DNA of 64,000 nucleotides from Streptomyces sp. 7-21 (GCF_016741785.1 NZ_JAERRL010000004.1:310001-374000), one strand, 5' to 3'; counted from the first letter of the stretch, positions 1 to 9,082 are shown. The notes: generated by a model from the sequence alone, not told the origin. Numbers and translations are program-made.

Positions 1-158
1 GAAGCGGCCGCGTGGTGCTCGACTTCCGCGGCGGCCGCGAGGACCTTCAGGTGGTCGCCGGCGGCTGGGACCGCCGGGTGACCGCCGCGCTGCTGCTGCT
101 CCTCCACAGCTGGGAGTCCCCGCTGGGCCGCTCCGGGGGGCACCGGTCGTTCGTCTGA
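1..158 (+). CDS. C-terminal fragment of an unrecognised protein
   Basis: The frame beginning at base 3 is open and ends with TGA at 156-158, giving the last 51 residues of a protein whose start lies before the window. The tail has a short beta-like stretch (GRVVLDF), a tryptophan-containing loop, a leucine-rich helix (TAALLLLLHSWES) and ends HRSFV. Codon use is typical of the neighbours (strong G/C in third positions). It converges on the type VII-like gene that follows. I do not recognise the family from this fragment. Confidence 0.55.
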   Translation, partial: SGRVVLDFRGGREDLQVVAGGWDRRVTAALLLLLHSWESPLGRSGGHRSFV

Positions 159-204
159 GGCGCCGGCCGCCGCGCGGGGCGGTGCCGCCGGAACGCCGGA
201 TTGT

Positions 205-1182
205 TCAGAAAAGGCTGCCCAGCACGTCCCCGGCGCCGTCGACGATGCTCCGGCCGGCGTCCACGACATCGCTGGCCCGGTCGCTGACCCAGTCGGTGGA
301 GGCGTTCCAGGCGTCGGTGGTCCAGTCGATGGCCTGGCTGCCCCACTCCTTGATGTCGTCCCAGTTGTCCCAGACGAGGGTGCCCACCCAGAACCCGGCC
401 GCGATGATGGCCGCGACGGCGGTGCCGGGCCCGGGAAAGGCGAGGGCGAGCGTCATGGTGGCGGCGGACACCGTCCCGGCGACGTCGACGGAGTAGCCGG
501 AGGGGTCGTTCTGGAAGGCGGTGACGGGATTTCCCTGCGAGATCAGGTCGGCGATGCCGGTGCCGGTGCTGATGAGGCCGCCGATGAACCCGGTGTAGCG
601 CAGGAAGCCGGCGTAGCGGCCGGCCTGGAAGAGGCTCTGGGTGAGCGCCGCGGGAGTGCCGCCGAGTATCGTCGCCACCCTGCCGCCCAGGCTGGATGAC
701 CAGCCCAGCCGGGAGGCGATCTGGTTGACGCTGGTGACGAGCTGCTGGGCCTCGCGGCCCGCCAGTCCGGGCAGAACGCTGCCGCCCGCACCGAGCGCGG
801 CCAGGCTGGCCTGAAACCGGCCGACCGGGGCGACGAGGCCGCCGGTGAGCAGGCTCTGGCCGGCCAGCAGCTTGGTGATCTTCCAGCTGCCTAACGCGGA
901 GACCATGGCGCTGACGGCGCCCTTCAGGTCACCCACGAAGCCGTAGGCCTCCAGGTACCACTCCTCGTCGCTCCGCGCGATTCCGGCGCGGCGGCGCAGG
1001 CCGGAAGCGGTCTCGGTGGCCCATGTCTGCACCGGTTCCAGTGGGCTGAGCTCGGCTCGGGCCCCCAGCTCGCTGGCCCGGTTGAACAGCTGCTGGATCT
1101 CCCAGGCCGTCCCCGATCCCCCGTCCTTGGCGTCGAGCAGGTCCGCGAGGCGCTCAAGGTCGTCCGGATTGACCTGGCGCAT
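205..1182 (-). CDS. type VII secretion-like (WXG/ESX-associated) protein
   Basis: Predicted 325-residue protein. The ATG at 1182 is chosen because GGAGAGGGGG stands just before it; the frame stays open upstream but without a better ribosome site. The N-terminal ~120 residues are helical and hydrophilic (MRQVNPDDLERLADLLDAKD). The middle (about 120-260) is Gly/Ala/Ser-rich with hydrophobic helices such as MTLALAFPGPGTAVAAIIAA. The C-terminal tail is Trp-rich with spaced W-x-N/D-x-S/T motifs. This helical N-terminus plus hydrophobic centre is seen in large WXG100/LXG-like type VII secretion proteins of actinomycetes, but no WXG motif or conserved toxin domain is visible, so the role is inferred. 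It is divergent from the TerD gene. Confidence 0.5.
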   Translation of the reverse strand: MRQVNPDDLERLADLLDAKDGGSGTAWEIQQLFNRASELGARAELSPLEPVQTWATETASGLRRRAGIARSDEEWYLEAYGFVGDLKGAVSAMVSALGSWKITKLLAGQSLLTGGLVAPVGRFQASLAALGAGGSVLPGLAGREAQQLVTSVNQIASRLGWSSSLGGRVATILGGTPAALTQSLFQAGRYAGFLRYTGFIGGLISTGTGIADLISQGNPVTAFQNDPSGYSVDVAGTVSAATMTLALAFPGPGTAVAAIIAAGFWVGTLVWDNWDDIKEWGSQAIDWTTDAWNASTDWVSDRASDVVDAGRSIVDGAGDVLGSLF

Positions 1183-1399
1183 GATCCCCCTCTCCGCGCC
1201 ACCCCGGTGTGCGTGTTCCCCTGGCCGGAGCGCCGCGTTGCGTCCCACGGTCCCCGGGGTCGGCACCGGGTCCCCCCTGATGTCCGCGACATTTACGCAC
1301 CGTCAGTTTTCATGTCACTTTCATGGTTGGCGGAGGTGCGGCCGCTGGCGCCCCGCCGCGGCGCACGCGGGCGCCGCCTGCCTGCGTACCGTGGTGGGC

Positions 1400-2692
1400 A
1401 TGATGAGGATGACGGCTGGCTCGAACGCGCCCCTGACCGCGGCCCAGGTGACCGTGGAGGTCACCGCGCCCATGGCTATCGACGTCTCGGGACTGCTGGT
1501 CACGCCGGACGGCAAGGTCCGCTCCGACGCGGACTTCGTCTTCTACAACCAGCCGCAGGGGCCCGGTGTGACGCACCGCGCCGCCGCGCCCGGCGTGCCG
1601 GACGGCATCACCGTGGACACCGACGCCGTGCCGCCGGAGATCGACAAGGTCGTCGTCACGGCGAGCCTCGACGGCGGCCGGCCGTTCGCCGGGGCCGAGC
1701 CGACGGCGACCGTCCGGGACGCCGGCACCGGCGCCGTGCTGGCGACCTTCACGCCGCCGCCGCTGACGTCGGAAACGGCGCTGGTTCTCGCCGAGGTCTA
1801 CCGGCGCGGCGGCGCCTGGAAGATCCGTGCCGTCGGGCAGGGGTACGCGGACGGACTCGCCGGCATCGCCACGGACTTCGGGGTCTCCATCGACACCCCC
1901 GCCCCGCCGGAGTCCGCGCCGCAGCCATCGGCTGCCGCGGCCCAGCCGGACACGCCGCCGTCCCCGGGCGAGGCGCCGGCGCCGCAGCCGCCGGAGTCCG
2001 CGCCGCAGCCATCGGCTGCCGCGGCCCAGCCGGACACGCCGCCGCCCCCGAGTGAGGCGCCCGCGGCGCAGCCGCCAGAGCCTGCCCCGCAGGAGGCCGC
2101 GCCGGCGCCCGGCATCGTCACCCTCGACAAGGGCCGGGTCACGCTCACCAAGAACCAGTCCGTCTCCCTGGTCAAGTCCGGCCGCCCGCCGCTGACCCGG
2201 GTGCGGATGGGCCTGGGCTGGGAGCCCGCCCGGCGCGGCAGGTCGATCGACCTGGACGCCTCCGTCATCGCCTTCGACGCCCAGCGCAAGAAACTCGGCA
2301 CCTGCTGGTTCCTGCGGACCAGCCTCTTCGGCGGCGCCATATCCCACTCCGGCGACAACCTCACCGGCCACGGCGCGGGCGACGACGAGGTCATCACGGT
2401 CCGGCTCGACCGCCTCCCCGAGGAAGTGACCGGTCTCGTCTTCGTCGTGAACTCCTTCTCCGGCCAGAAGTTCACCTCCGTGGCCAAGGCCTACTGCCGC
2501 CTGCTGGACGGCACCGCCAAGAACAGGGAGCTCGTGCGCTTCAGCCTCACCGACTCCGAGCCGCGCACCGGCCTGGTGATGTGCAAGCTGGTCCGCCAGC
2601 ACTCCGGTGAGTGGCACATGACGGCGCTGGGCGAGTTCGTCCGCGCCAGGACCGCACGCGGCATGGCCAGGCCCGCCGCCCGCCTGCTGTGA
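1400..2692 (+). CDS. TerD-family stress protein with two TerD-like domains
   Basis: Predicted 430-residue TerD-family protein; these are cytoplasmic calcium-binding proteins linked to tellurite and general stress resistance. Residues ~5-165 form one divergent TerD-like domain (SDADFVFYNQP, then VVVTASLDGG). Residues ~169-235 are a Pro/Ala-rich linker built from an 84-bp tandem repeat. Residues ~236-430 form a second domain (VTLTKNQSVSL, MGLGWEPAR, SIDLDASVIAFD), where the first TerD-domain motif DLDASVI is clear. The start is uncertain: ATG 1400 and ATG 1403 both follow a TACCGT -10-like box at 1387-1392 and no Shine-Dalgarno is visible, so a leaderless transcript is likely. GTG 1391 is less likely. 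Confidence 0.85.
   Translation: MMRMTAGSNAPLTAAQVTVEVTAPMAIDVSGLLVTPDGKVRSDADFVFYNQPQGPGVTHRAAAPGVPDGITVDTDAVPPEIDKVVVTASLDGGRPFAGAEPTATVRDAGTGAVLATFTPPPLTSETALVLAEVYRRGGAWKIRAVGQGYADGLAGIATDFGVSIDTPAPPESAPQPSAAAAQPDTPPSPGEAPAPQPPESAPQPSAAAAQPDTPPPPSEAPAAQPPEPAPQEAAPAPGIVTLDKGRVTLTKNQSVSLVKSGRPPLTRVRMGLGWEPARRGRSIDLDASVIAFDAQRKKLGTCWFLRTSLFGGAISHSGDNLTGHGAGDDEVITVRLDRLPEEVTGLVFVVNSFSGQKFTSVAKAYCRLLDGTAKNRELVRFSLTDSEPRTGLVMCKLVRQHSGEWHMTALGEFVRARTARGMARPAARLL
1904..2071 (+). repeat. 84-bp tandem repeat coding the TerD interdomain linker
   Basis: Two in-phase copies start at 1904 and 1988. Each encodes PPESAPQPSAAAAQPDTPP followed by a P/G/E-A-P stretch. The first 57 bases are identical; the ends diverge slightly, and a third partial copy (PPEPAPQ) follows. 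The repeat length is a multiple of three, so copy number can change without breaking the frame. Confidence 0.85.
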
Positions 2693-2813
2693 CGGCGCCC
2701 GGCCGTGACCGGCCGCACACCGCCGGTGTCGTTGCACGAACGTAACAACCCGCCCCCCGGGCCTCGCGGTCACACGTGTGTCCGACCGCACCGACATAGA
2801 GGGGCAGACTGGC

Positions 2814-4091
2814 GTGAGCGCACGGCACCACTCCACACGCAGGACCGTCCTGGGGCTTGGCGCGGTCGGATTGCTCGGCGGGGGCTGCTACGCCCTCGCC
2901 GAGCACTTCTCCCGCACCGGCAACGCGGCGGCTGCCGACCGGTCCGGCGGCTCCGGCGGGAACGCGGGCGGGGCCGGCGAGAGCGGCGAGAGCGGCGGGG
3001 AGCCCAGCGTAGACAACCCCCGCCTCATAGGCGACGGTTCCACGGCCGACACCGGCCCGCAGCCGAACCAGCCGGAGGTCCGCCGCCTCGAACGCGGCGA
3101 GACGCCGCCGCAGTTCGTCGTCGCCTCCTGGGACGGCGCCGGCTCGCTCGACGACGGCCTGTTCGAGCGGTTCCGGCGCGTAGCGCGCGAGACCGGCGGC
3201 TCGATGACGTTCTTCCTCTCGGGCCTCTACCTGCTGCCCGAGTCCCAGAAGAACCGCTACCGGCCGCCCCGTAACCCCCGTGGCGCCTCCGACATCGGCT
3301 ACCTCACCGACGCGCACATCCGGGACACTCTGGTCCACCTGCGCGGCGCGTGGCTGGAGGGCCACGAGATCGGCACGCACTTCAACGGCCACTTCTGCGC
3401 CGGTGAGGGCTCGGTGGCGAACTGGACGCCGCAGGAGTGGGAGGACGAGATCGAGCAGGCCATCGACTTCGTCACCCACTGGCGCACCTACACCGGCTTC
3501 ACCGACGTCGAGCCGCTGCCGTTCGACTACCGCCGCGAACTGGTGGGCGGGCGCACGCCGTGCCTGCTCGGCCAGGAGAACCTGCTGCCGACCGCCGCCA
3601 GCCTCGGCTGGCGGTACGACGCCAGTTCGCCGGGCGGCCTCCAGCGGTGGCCTGCCCAGACCAGCGGCATCTGGGACTTCCCGCTGCCGGCCGTGCCGTT
3701 CCCCGGCCACGACTTCGAGGTGCTGGCCATGGACTACAACATCCTGGCCAATCAGTCGGACGGCTCGACCGAGGGCGACCCGTCCCAGTACCCCGCCTGG
3801 CGCGATCAGGCGCGCGGCGCGCTCCTCGCGGGCTTCGAGCGCGCCTACACCACCAACCGCGCGCCCCTTTTTCTGGGCAACCATTTCGAGCAGTGGAACG
3901 GCGGCATCTACATGGATGCGGTCGAGGACGCGCTCACCGAGATGGCCACGAAGCCGGACGTACGCCTGGTGTCGTTCCGGCAGCTGTGTGACTGGCTTGA
4001 GGCCCAGGACCCCCAGGTGCTGGCACGGCTCCAGGCGCTGAACGTCGGCGAGGCGCCGCTGGGCGGCTGGCGCGAGGTGACGGCGCCGTGA
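2814..4091 (+). CDS. secreted polysaccharide deacetylase-like (NodB-fold) protein
   Basis: Predicted 425 residues. GTG 2814 is preferred over an in-frame GTG at 2778 because GAGGGG lies 8 bases before it. The N-terminus carries a twin-arginine-like signal (STRRTVLGLGAVGLLGGG) and a Cys that could be a weak lipobox. A Gly/Ser/Glu-rich linker (to ~residue 75) precedes the catalytic domain. In the NodB pattern, the motif-1 position reads FVVASWDGAGS (an Asp is present but the usual FDDGP is not) and motif 2 reads GHEIGTHFNGH (H-x3-H). It probably acts on cell-wall or capsular glycan outside the cell. It stands alone before the sigma gene. Confidence 0.75.
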   Translation: MSARHHSTRRTVLGLGAVGLLGGGCYALAEHFSRTGNAAAADRSGGSGGNAGGAGESGESGGEPSVDNPRLIGDGSTADTGPQPNQPEVRRLERGETPPQFVVASWDGAGSLDDGLFERFRRVARETGGSMTFFLSGLYLLPESQKNRYRPPRNPRGASDIGYLTDAHIRDTLVHLRGAWLEGHEIGTHFNGHFCAGEGSVANWTPQEWEDEIEQAIDFVTHWRTYTGFTDVEPLPFDYRRELVGGRTPCLLGQENLLPTAASLGWRYDASSPGGLQRWPAQTSGIWDFPLPAVPFPGHDFEVLAMDYNILANQSDGSTEGDPSQYPAWRDQARGALLAGFERAYTTNRAPLFLGNHFEQWNGGIYMDAVEDALTEMATKPDVRLVSFRQLCDWLEAQDPQVLARLQALNVGEAPLGGWREVTAP

Positions 4092-4183
4092 TCCGGGCAG
4101 ACGAGGAAGACGGAGAAGACGAGGAACCCAGACGAAGAAGCCAGACGAGCAGCCAGCCGGGAACGGGAAGGCGGTGAGAGACG
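4092..4183 (+). other. purine-rich spacer between deacetylase and sigma factor genes
   Basis: This 92-bp gap is strikingly A/G-rich on the plus strand (repeated GACGAGGAAGACGGAGAAG-like words). No clear promoter or terminator is recognised. It acts as the leader region of the ECF sigma gene. Confidence 0.4.
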
Positions 4184-4681
4184 GTGGACCCCGCTGAGCA
4201 GGAAGCCCGCGAGGTCTTCGAGGAGGTGTATCCGCGGCTGGCCGGCTGGTGCCGCGGCCTCGTGGACAGCGACGCCGCCGCGCACGACATCGCCGCCGAG
4301 GCCTTCACCCGGCTGTGGTCGCGGTGGCGGAGCGTCGACCGGCCCGAGGCCTACCTGTTCGGCGTCGCGGCCAACCTCGTGAAGGACTACTGGCGCCTGC
4401 GCGACCGGGAACGGAACGCCATGCGCCACCTGAAGGCCAGCGGGCCCGCGCACGCGCCCGCCGCCGACCAGGGGCTGGCCGTGCGCAGCCTGGTGGAGTC
4501 GCTGCCCAGCCGGCTGCGCGTCCCGGTGCTGCTGTACTACTACGCCGGCCTGCCCGTCAGCGAGATCGCGTCCGTGCTGCACCGCCGCCCCGGCACGGTG
4601 AAGAGTGACCTTCACCTGGCCCGGGAGCGGCTGAGGAACGCCTTGGGAGGACGATATGAATACACCGGCATCACCGCATGA
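4184..4681 (+). CDS. ECF-subfamily RNA polymerase sigma factor
   Basis: Predicted 165-residue group IV sigma factor. Region 2 is at ~residues 10-80 (VYPRLAGWCRGLVDSDAAAHDIAAEAFTRLW split over helices 1-2; then RPEAYLFGVAANLVKDYWR). Region 4 is at ~100-160 with the helix-turn-helix LPVSEIASVLHRRPGTVKSD. It has no extra C-terminal domain. The GTG start has a weak GTGAGAG site. Its 3' end overlaps the next gene by 26 bp, so the two are probably co-translated and functionally linked. There is no zinc-binding anti-sigma (HxxxCxxC) nearby, so the downstream DUF4232 membrane protein is the best candidate partner. Confidence 0.9.
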   Translation: MDPAEQEAREVFEEVYPRLAGWCRGLVDSDAAAHDIAAEAFTRLWSRWRSVDRPEAYLFGVAANLVKDYWRLRDRERNAMRHLKASGPAHAPAADQGLAVRSLVESLPSRLRVPVLLYYYAGLPVSEIASVLHRRPGTVKSDLHLARERLRNALGGRYEYTGITA

Positions 4682-5552
4682 GCCGCACGGCGGGCACGGG
4701 GACGAACCGGAGCGCGGCGAGTTCACCGCCGTCTTCGGTGCCCCGGCGGAGCCGCTCGACCCGCCGCCCGGCACCTACACCGAGCTTCGCCGCCGCGCCG
4801 CGGCACGGCGCCGCCGCCGCGTGACGGGCGTGGCCGTGGCCGTCGTGCTCTGCGCCGGCGGCGGCGCCGGCCTGGTGGCCCTCGGCGGCCAGGACGGAGA
4901 CGACGCATCCGCCGCCGACACCCTGGCGTCCGGGGCCGGGTCCGGGACCGAGGCCGGGGCCGGATCCGGCTCGTCGGCCGCCGGGCCGGACCAGACCGAG
5001 GACGGTTCCCCGTCGTCCGTGGGCGGCGACGGCGCCGGGGAGGAGGAGCCGGACGCGGAGCCGTACGAGGCTCGGGACCCGGACGGCGCGGCCGCCCCGG
5101 CGCCCTCCGGTGCGTCCGGGACGGGCACCGGCGCCCCGCTCTGCCAGAGCGAGCAGCTGGAACTGGGGACCTCCGGGCCCAACGCGGGCGCCGGGTCGAT
5201 CTTCGTCACGCTGGACCTGACCAACGTCTCCGGCGAGACGTGCGCGCTGGTCGGGTACCCCGGCGTCTCGCTGGTCGGCGGCGACGACGGCGAGCAGATC
5301 GGCAGCCCGGCCGAGCGCGTCGCCGACCGCGAGTCCGTGCGCGTGGAGCTGGCCCCCGGCGAGACGGCGGGCGCGGACCTCCGGGTCGGCCGCGCGGAGA
5401 ACTACTCCGAGAGCGACTGCTCGCCCCAGGCCGCGCGCGGGCTGCGCGTGTACCCGCCGGAGGAGCGGGACGCGCTGTTCCTGCCGCTGGAGGGCCTCAC
5501 CGGCTGCGCCAACGAGGACATCAGCCTGCTGGACGTGACCCCGGTGTACTGA
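4656..5552 (+). CDS. DUF4232-domain single-pass membrane protein, sigma-linked
   Basis: Predicted 298 residues, with ATG preceded by GGGAGGACGAT inside the end of the sigma gene. Residues 1-55 are cytoplasmic and end in a run of Arg (RRRAAARRRRR). A single membrane helix follows (GVAVAVVLCAGGGAGLVAL, ~57-76), then a low-complexity Gly/Ser/Glu/Asp stalk to ~155, then a DUF4232 domain (CQSEQLEL... FVTLDLTNVSGETCALVGYPGVSLV), an all-beta extracytoplasmic fold with paired cysteines. Gene overlap with an ECF sigma and an intracellular N-terminal tail suggest it may regulate or sense for that sigma; this is inference. Confidence 0.8.
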   Translation: MNTPASPHEPHGGHGDEPERGEFTAVFGAPAEPLDPPPGTYTELRRRAAARRRRRVTGVAVAVVLCAGGGAGLVALGGQDGDDASAADTLASGAGSGTEAGAGSGSSAAGPDQTEDGSPSSVGGDGAGEEEPDAEPYEARDPDGAAAPAPSGASGTGTGAPLCQSEQLELGTSGPNAGAGSIFVTLDLTNVSGETCALVGYPGVSLVGGDDGEQIGSPAERVADRESVRVELAPGETAGADLRVGRAENYSESDCSPQAARGLRVYPPEERDALFLPLEGLTGCANEDISLLDVTPVY

Positions 5553-5619
5553 CGGCGGCCGCGGCACGCGCGGCTTCGTCACTCCGCTGCTGCGCCGCAC
5601 GCCCGGCGCGGCGTGACGG

Positions 5620-6858
5620 CTACAGGCGCATGACCAGCAGCGCCACGTCGTCCGGGGCGCCGTTGGCGACGCCCAGCCGCGTCAGCAGCTCGTCGGCCAG
5701 GTGCTCGGGGTCGTGCCGCCTGTGCTCGGTGAGGACGGACGTCAGGCGGTCGATGCCGGTGGTGATGTCCTCGCCCCGGCGCTCGACCAGCCCGTCGGTG
5801 TACATCACCAGCGTGTCGCCCGGGTGGTACACCATGCGTGCCTCGATGCGCGGCCGCTGCTCCGGCCGGGTGGCCAGCGGCGGGTCGGTCGCCTTGTCGA
5901 GCATGCCGAACGACCCGTCGGGGTGGAGCAGGACCGGCGGCAGGTGCCCGGCGCTGCTGTAGCGCAGCTCGTGCGTCTCGGTGTCGACCACGACCTTCAC
6001 GACGGTGGACGCGAGGCCGCCCTCCACCGACGCGGCGTACATGCCGAGGATGCCGAGCGCGCGGCCGGGGCCCACCTCGGCCCGCATCACGGCGCTGAGC
6101 GCGCTGCGCAGCATGCCCATGACGGCGGCGGCTCCCAGGCCGTGCCCGACCACGTCGCCGACGGCCGCCGCGAACCGGCCGGGGCCCACGTCGGTGACGT
6201 CGTACCAGTCGCCGCACACGTTCAGCACACCGGTGGCGGGCAGGTAGCGCACCGCGATCTCCGGGTGGTGCGCCAGATCAGGGGAGTGCAGCATCGACTC
6301 CTGCAACCGCAGGGCGATCTGCCGCTCGCGGAGGTTGTCGCGCTTCAGCTCCGCGTTGAGCCGCTGGAGCTCCTCGGCGCGGGCGAACAGCTCCGCTTCC
6401 GGCCCGCGGTCGTCCATGCCGGGCTCGCCGGTGTCCTGCCGCTGCCGCAGGTACCTCACCAGCCTGGTCAGCTCCTCCAGCCGCAGCAGCACGCAGGTCA
6501 GCGCGCCGTCGGGGGAGGTCACGGGCGCCAGCTCCACGGACCACCAGCGCTCCTCGAAGACGGCCGGCCGGCCCGGGGAGGGGATGTCGTAGCGCTGCAC
6601 GGCCAGCGTGTCGGGCTGGCCGGTCGCGAAGACCCGGCGGACCGCCTCGTCGATGGCGCCCGCACCCCCGTCGGGCGCGGACGGGTTGTCGGGGAAGACG
6701 TCGGTGAGGAACCGGCCCACGACGTCCTCGCGCCGCTGTTTCGTCGCCCGCAGGTGCGCGTCGTTGACCGCGAGGATGCGCAGGTCGGCGTCCAGCACGA
6801 GATAGGCGTTGGGCGCGGCGGCGAACAGCGCGGGGTAGTCGATGTCCGGTGACGTCAA
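5620..6858 (-). CDS. PAS-domain PP2C/SpoIIE-type Ser/Thr phosphatase
   Basis: Predicted 412-residue soluble signalling phosphatase. A PAS sensor is at ~5-125 (YPALFAAAPNAYLVLDADLR... NDAHLRATKQRREDVVGR). A coiled-coil linker follows (~135-190, ELQRLNAELKRDNLRERQI). The PPM/SpoIIE domain is at ~195-412 with metal-ligand motifs GDWYDV, AVGDVVGHG and PDDVALLVMRL. Such proteins usually dephosphorylate anti-anti-sigma factors. The start is TTG at 6858, set by GGGAGTGAGC directly upstream. No HATPase kinase domain or STAS partner is adjacent. Confidence 0.9.
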   Translation of the reverse strand: MTSPDIDYPALFAAAPNAYLVLDADLRILAVNDAHLRATKQRREDVVGRFLTDVFPDNPSAPDGGAGAIDEAVRRVFATGQPDTLAVQRYDIPSPGRPAVFEERWWSVELAPVTSPDGALTCVLLRLEELTRLVRYLRQRQDTGEPGMDDRGPEAELFARAEELQRLNAELKRDNLRERQIALRLQESMLHSPDLAHHPEIAVRYLPATGVLNVCGDWYDVTDVGPGRFAAAVGDVVGHGLGAAAVMGMLRSALSAVMRAEVGPGRALGILGMYAASVEGGLASTVVKVVVDTETHELRYSSAGHLPPVLLHPDGSFGMLDKATDPPLATRPEQRPRIEARMVYHPGDTLVMYTDGLVERRGEDITTGIDRLTSVLTEHRRHDPEHLADELLTRLGVANGAPDDVALLVMRL

Positions 6859-6994
6859 CGCTCACTCCCTCGGCGAGAGCCCCGGCCGTGCAGGGCTTCT
6901 TCTCACGCTAGGCGGAGTCGCCGGGGCGCGCCCACTTCCGGCAGGCAAGCGGACGACCCGCCGGGACCGGCCGTAACCGGCGGGAACGCTCCCG

Positions 6995-8170
6995 TCAGCA
7001 GTCGAAGTGCTCGGTGAAGACCTGGTCGCGGGCGACTCCCCGGTCCTGCAGGCCGCGCACGGTGGACCGCACGAAGCCGGGGCTGCCGCAGACGAAGTAG
7101 CGGGCGCCGCGGTCGAGGGGCAGCCGGTCGGTGTAGCGGCTGCCGAGGCGGGCGCGCAGCTCGTCGCGGAAGACGGCCTCCGCGGGCGAGGAGACGATGT
7201 GCGTGAGCGACATGTGCGGCCCCGCGTGCCGCCGCACCAGGTCGACGAACGGGGTGACGCCGATGCCGCCCGCGACCAGCACGGCGGGCCGGCCGGGGTC
7301 CCTGGCCTGGCGGGTGAACGTGCCGTACGGGCCGTCGAGCCGCAGCACGGCGCCCGGCGCAAGCGTCCGCAGCCGTTCGGTGAACCGCCCCGCCCGCTTG
7401 ACCGCGAAGGTCAGGGTGCCGTCGTCGCCGCTCGCCACGACGCTGAACGGGTGCCCGCGCGACAGCGGGCCAAGGCGCAGATAGCAGAACTGGCCCGGCG
7501 CCGGGCGCAGCGGCCGGCCGAGGGGCTGGAGGGTGTACCGGGTCACCGTCGGCGACAGCTCGGCCTTCCCGGTCAGCCGGTACCGCCGTGACCACACCGG
7601 CACCGCCAGCCGCCAGGCCACGACGGCGGCCAGGCCGCCGGCCAGCCCCAGCCACAGCGCCCGCAGCCACGGGGTGTCCAGCAGGAACGAGCCGATGCCC
7701 CAGGCGTGCAGGAACACCAGCCCGGCCAGCGGGTAGGAGACGTAGTGCACGAAGCGCCAGACGCGGTGCCGCACGGCCGCCCGCAGCAGCGTGCTCGTCA
7801 GCCACAGCGCGAGGAAGAGCAGCAGCGCGATCCGGCCGTAGGAGGTGTAGGTCGACTCGACCCAGGTGAAGTCCCACACCACCAGGTAGGGCAGCTCCTG
7901 GTGGGCGGCGATCATCTCCAGCAGCGGGTGCAGCAGCACGAAGAACGCCCCGCAGCCGCCCAGCCAGCGGTGCAGCGTGACGACGGCGAGCCGGTCGCGG
8001 CACAGCCGCTCCGAGACCTGCCGGATGCCGAGCACGACCTGCCACCACAGCACCAGGCCGCCGGCCAGGCCGGTGAGGTTGGCCCAGTCGCCTGCCGTGA
8101 GGCCGGGCCGCGCCAGCAGCGAGGTGAACGGCAGGACGGTCAGCGCCATCAGCACGAGCAGACGTGTCAC
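6995..8170 (-). CDS. ferric-reductase-like transmembrane NAD(P)H oxidoreductase
   Basis: Predicted 391 residues. Six or so membrane helices occupy ~1-190 with two pairs of haem-ligand histidines (HRWLGGCGAFFVLLHPL and HYVSYPLAGLVFLHAWG), as in the ferric reductase/NOX family. This is followed by a FAD-binding barrel (RYTLQPL, PGQFCYLRL, HPFSVVAS) and an NAD(P)-binding domain (VLVAGGIGVTPFVDLV, FVCGSPGFV). The GTG at 8170 overlaps the apbE stop by four bases (GTGA), showing translational coupling. It should move electrons from NAD(P)H through FAD and haem across the membrane. It is the last gene of a three-gene operon. Confidence 0.88.
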   Translation of the reverse strand: MTRLLVLMALTVLPFTSLLARPGLTAGDWANLTGLAGGLVLWWQVVLGIRQVSERLCRDRLAVVTLHRWLGGCGAFFVLLHPLLEMIAAHQELPYLVVWDFTWVESTYTSYGRIALLLFLALWLTSTLLRAAVRHRVWRFVHYVSYPLAGLVFLHAWGIGSFLLDTPWLRALWLGLAGGLAAVVAWRLAVPVWSRRYRLTGKAELSPTVTRYTLQPLGRPLRPAPGQFCYLRLGPLSRGHPFSVVASGDDGTLTFAVKRAGRFTERLRTLAPGAVLRLDGPYGTFTRQARDPGRPAVLVAGGIGVTPFVDLVRRHAGPHMSLTHIVSSPAEAVFRDELRARLGSRYTDRLPLDRGARYFVCGSPGFVRSTVRGLQDRGVARDQVFTEHFDC

Positions 8171-9081
8171 GCGGCGCGCTCCAGCGGCAGGCCCGGGGAG
8201 TGGCGCACCACCCCCTGGCGGTCGATGGTCACCCAGCCGGCGTCCGGGTCCGTGCGGGCCAGCCAGGCCGGGCCCTCGGCGGTGCCGAGGATCACCAGGC
8301 ACGTTGCGTACACCTCGGCGGCGGCCAGGTCGCCGGTGACCACGGTGGCCTGGAGGCAGTCGGAGCCGGCGGGCTCGCCGGTGCGCGGGTCGAGGAGGTG
8401 GTGCAGGCGCCGCCCGGCGGTGTCGCGCCAGCTGCGCCGCACGACGCTGCTGGTGGCGACGGCGGCGCGCGGCGGTAACGGCAGCACGCCGGCGCCCGGT
8501 CCGCCGTCCGGGTCCTGCGGGTGGGCCACGCCGACGCGCCACGGCGGGTCGGCGGCGCGGCGCCAGGCGACGAGGTCGCCGCCGGCGTCGATCAGGCCGC
8601 GCGGCGTGCGCAGCTCGCGGGCGGCCGCCTGCACGGCCCAGCCTTTGACGAAGCCGCCGAGGTCGACGGCGACGCCGGGCGGCAGCAGCACCGTGCCGTC
8701 CTCGTGGTCCAGCCGCACCTCGGGCGCGGGGGGCCCGGCGGGGTGCCCGGCGGGGCGGCGGCCGGGCGGCGCCGCCGGCGGGGTGCCGATCGACGCGAAG
8801 TCACGCGTGTAGCCGAGCCGGGCCAGCTCCGCTCCCAGGAACGGGCTGAACAGCCCGCCGGTGCGGGCCTGGTAGGCGCACGCCTGGTGCAGCACCCGCA
8901 GGAACAGCCGGGAGACGCGCACGCGCCCGCCCGCGTTGGCGCGCGAGACGTCGCTGTCCGGCCGGAAGCGGCTGAAGACGCGCTCCACCTCCCGCAGCCA
9001 GCCGAGCACGGCGGCGGCGTCGCGGGGCGGCAGCACCAGGAGCACGTCGGTGCCCATCAGACGCTCGCGTATACCGCGCAC
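8167..9081 (-). CDS. apbE: FAD:protein FMN transferase (ApbE)
   Basis: Predicted 304 residues. ApbE enzymes attach FMN from FAD to a Thr/Ser of target proteins. Family features visible: MGTDVLLVLP near the N-terminus, FSRFRPDSDVSRAN, AVDLGGFVKGWAVQ, GLIDAGGDLVAW, and the C-terminal HHLLDPRTGEPA with VATSSVVRR. There is no signal peptide or lipobox, so it appears cytoplasmic, unlike many exported ApbE proteins. The GTG start lies 1 bp after the DUF2271 stop; an in-frame ATG at 9057 is an alternative. No FMN-binding domain with a D-x-x-T-G-A-T motif is encoded next door, so its target is unclear. Confidence 0.9.
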   Translation of the reverse strand: MRGIRERLMGTDVLLVLPPRDAAAVLGWLREVERVFSRFRPDSDVSRANAGGRVRVSRLFLRVLHQACAYQARTGGLFSPFLGAELARLGYTRDFASIGTPPAAPPGRRPAGHPAGPPAPEVRLDHEDGTVLLPPGVAVDLGGFVKGWAVQAAARELRTPRGLIDAGGDLVAWRRAADPPWRVGVAHPQDPDGGPGAGVLPLPPRAAVATSSVVRRSWRDTAGRRLHHLLDPRTGEPAGSDCLQATVVTGDLAAAEVYATCLVILGTAEGPAWLARTDPDAGWVTIDRQGVVRHSPGLPLERAA

Positions 9082-9082
9082 G

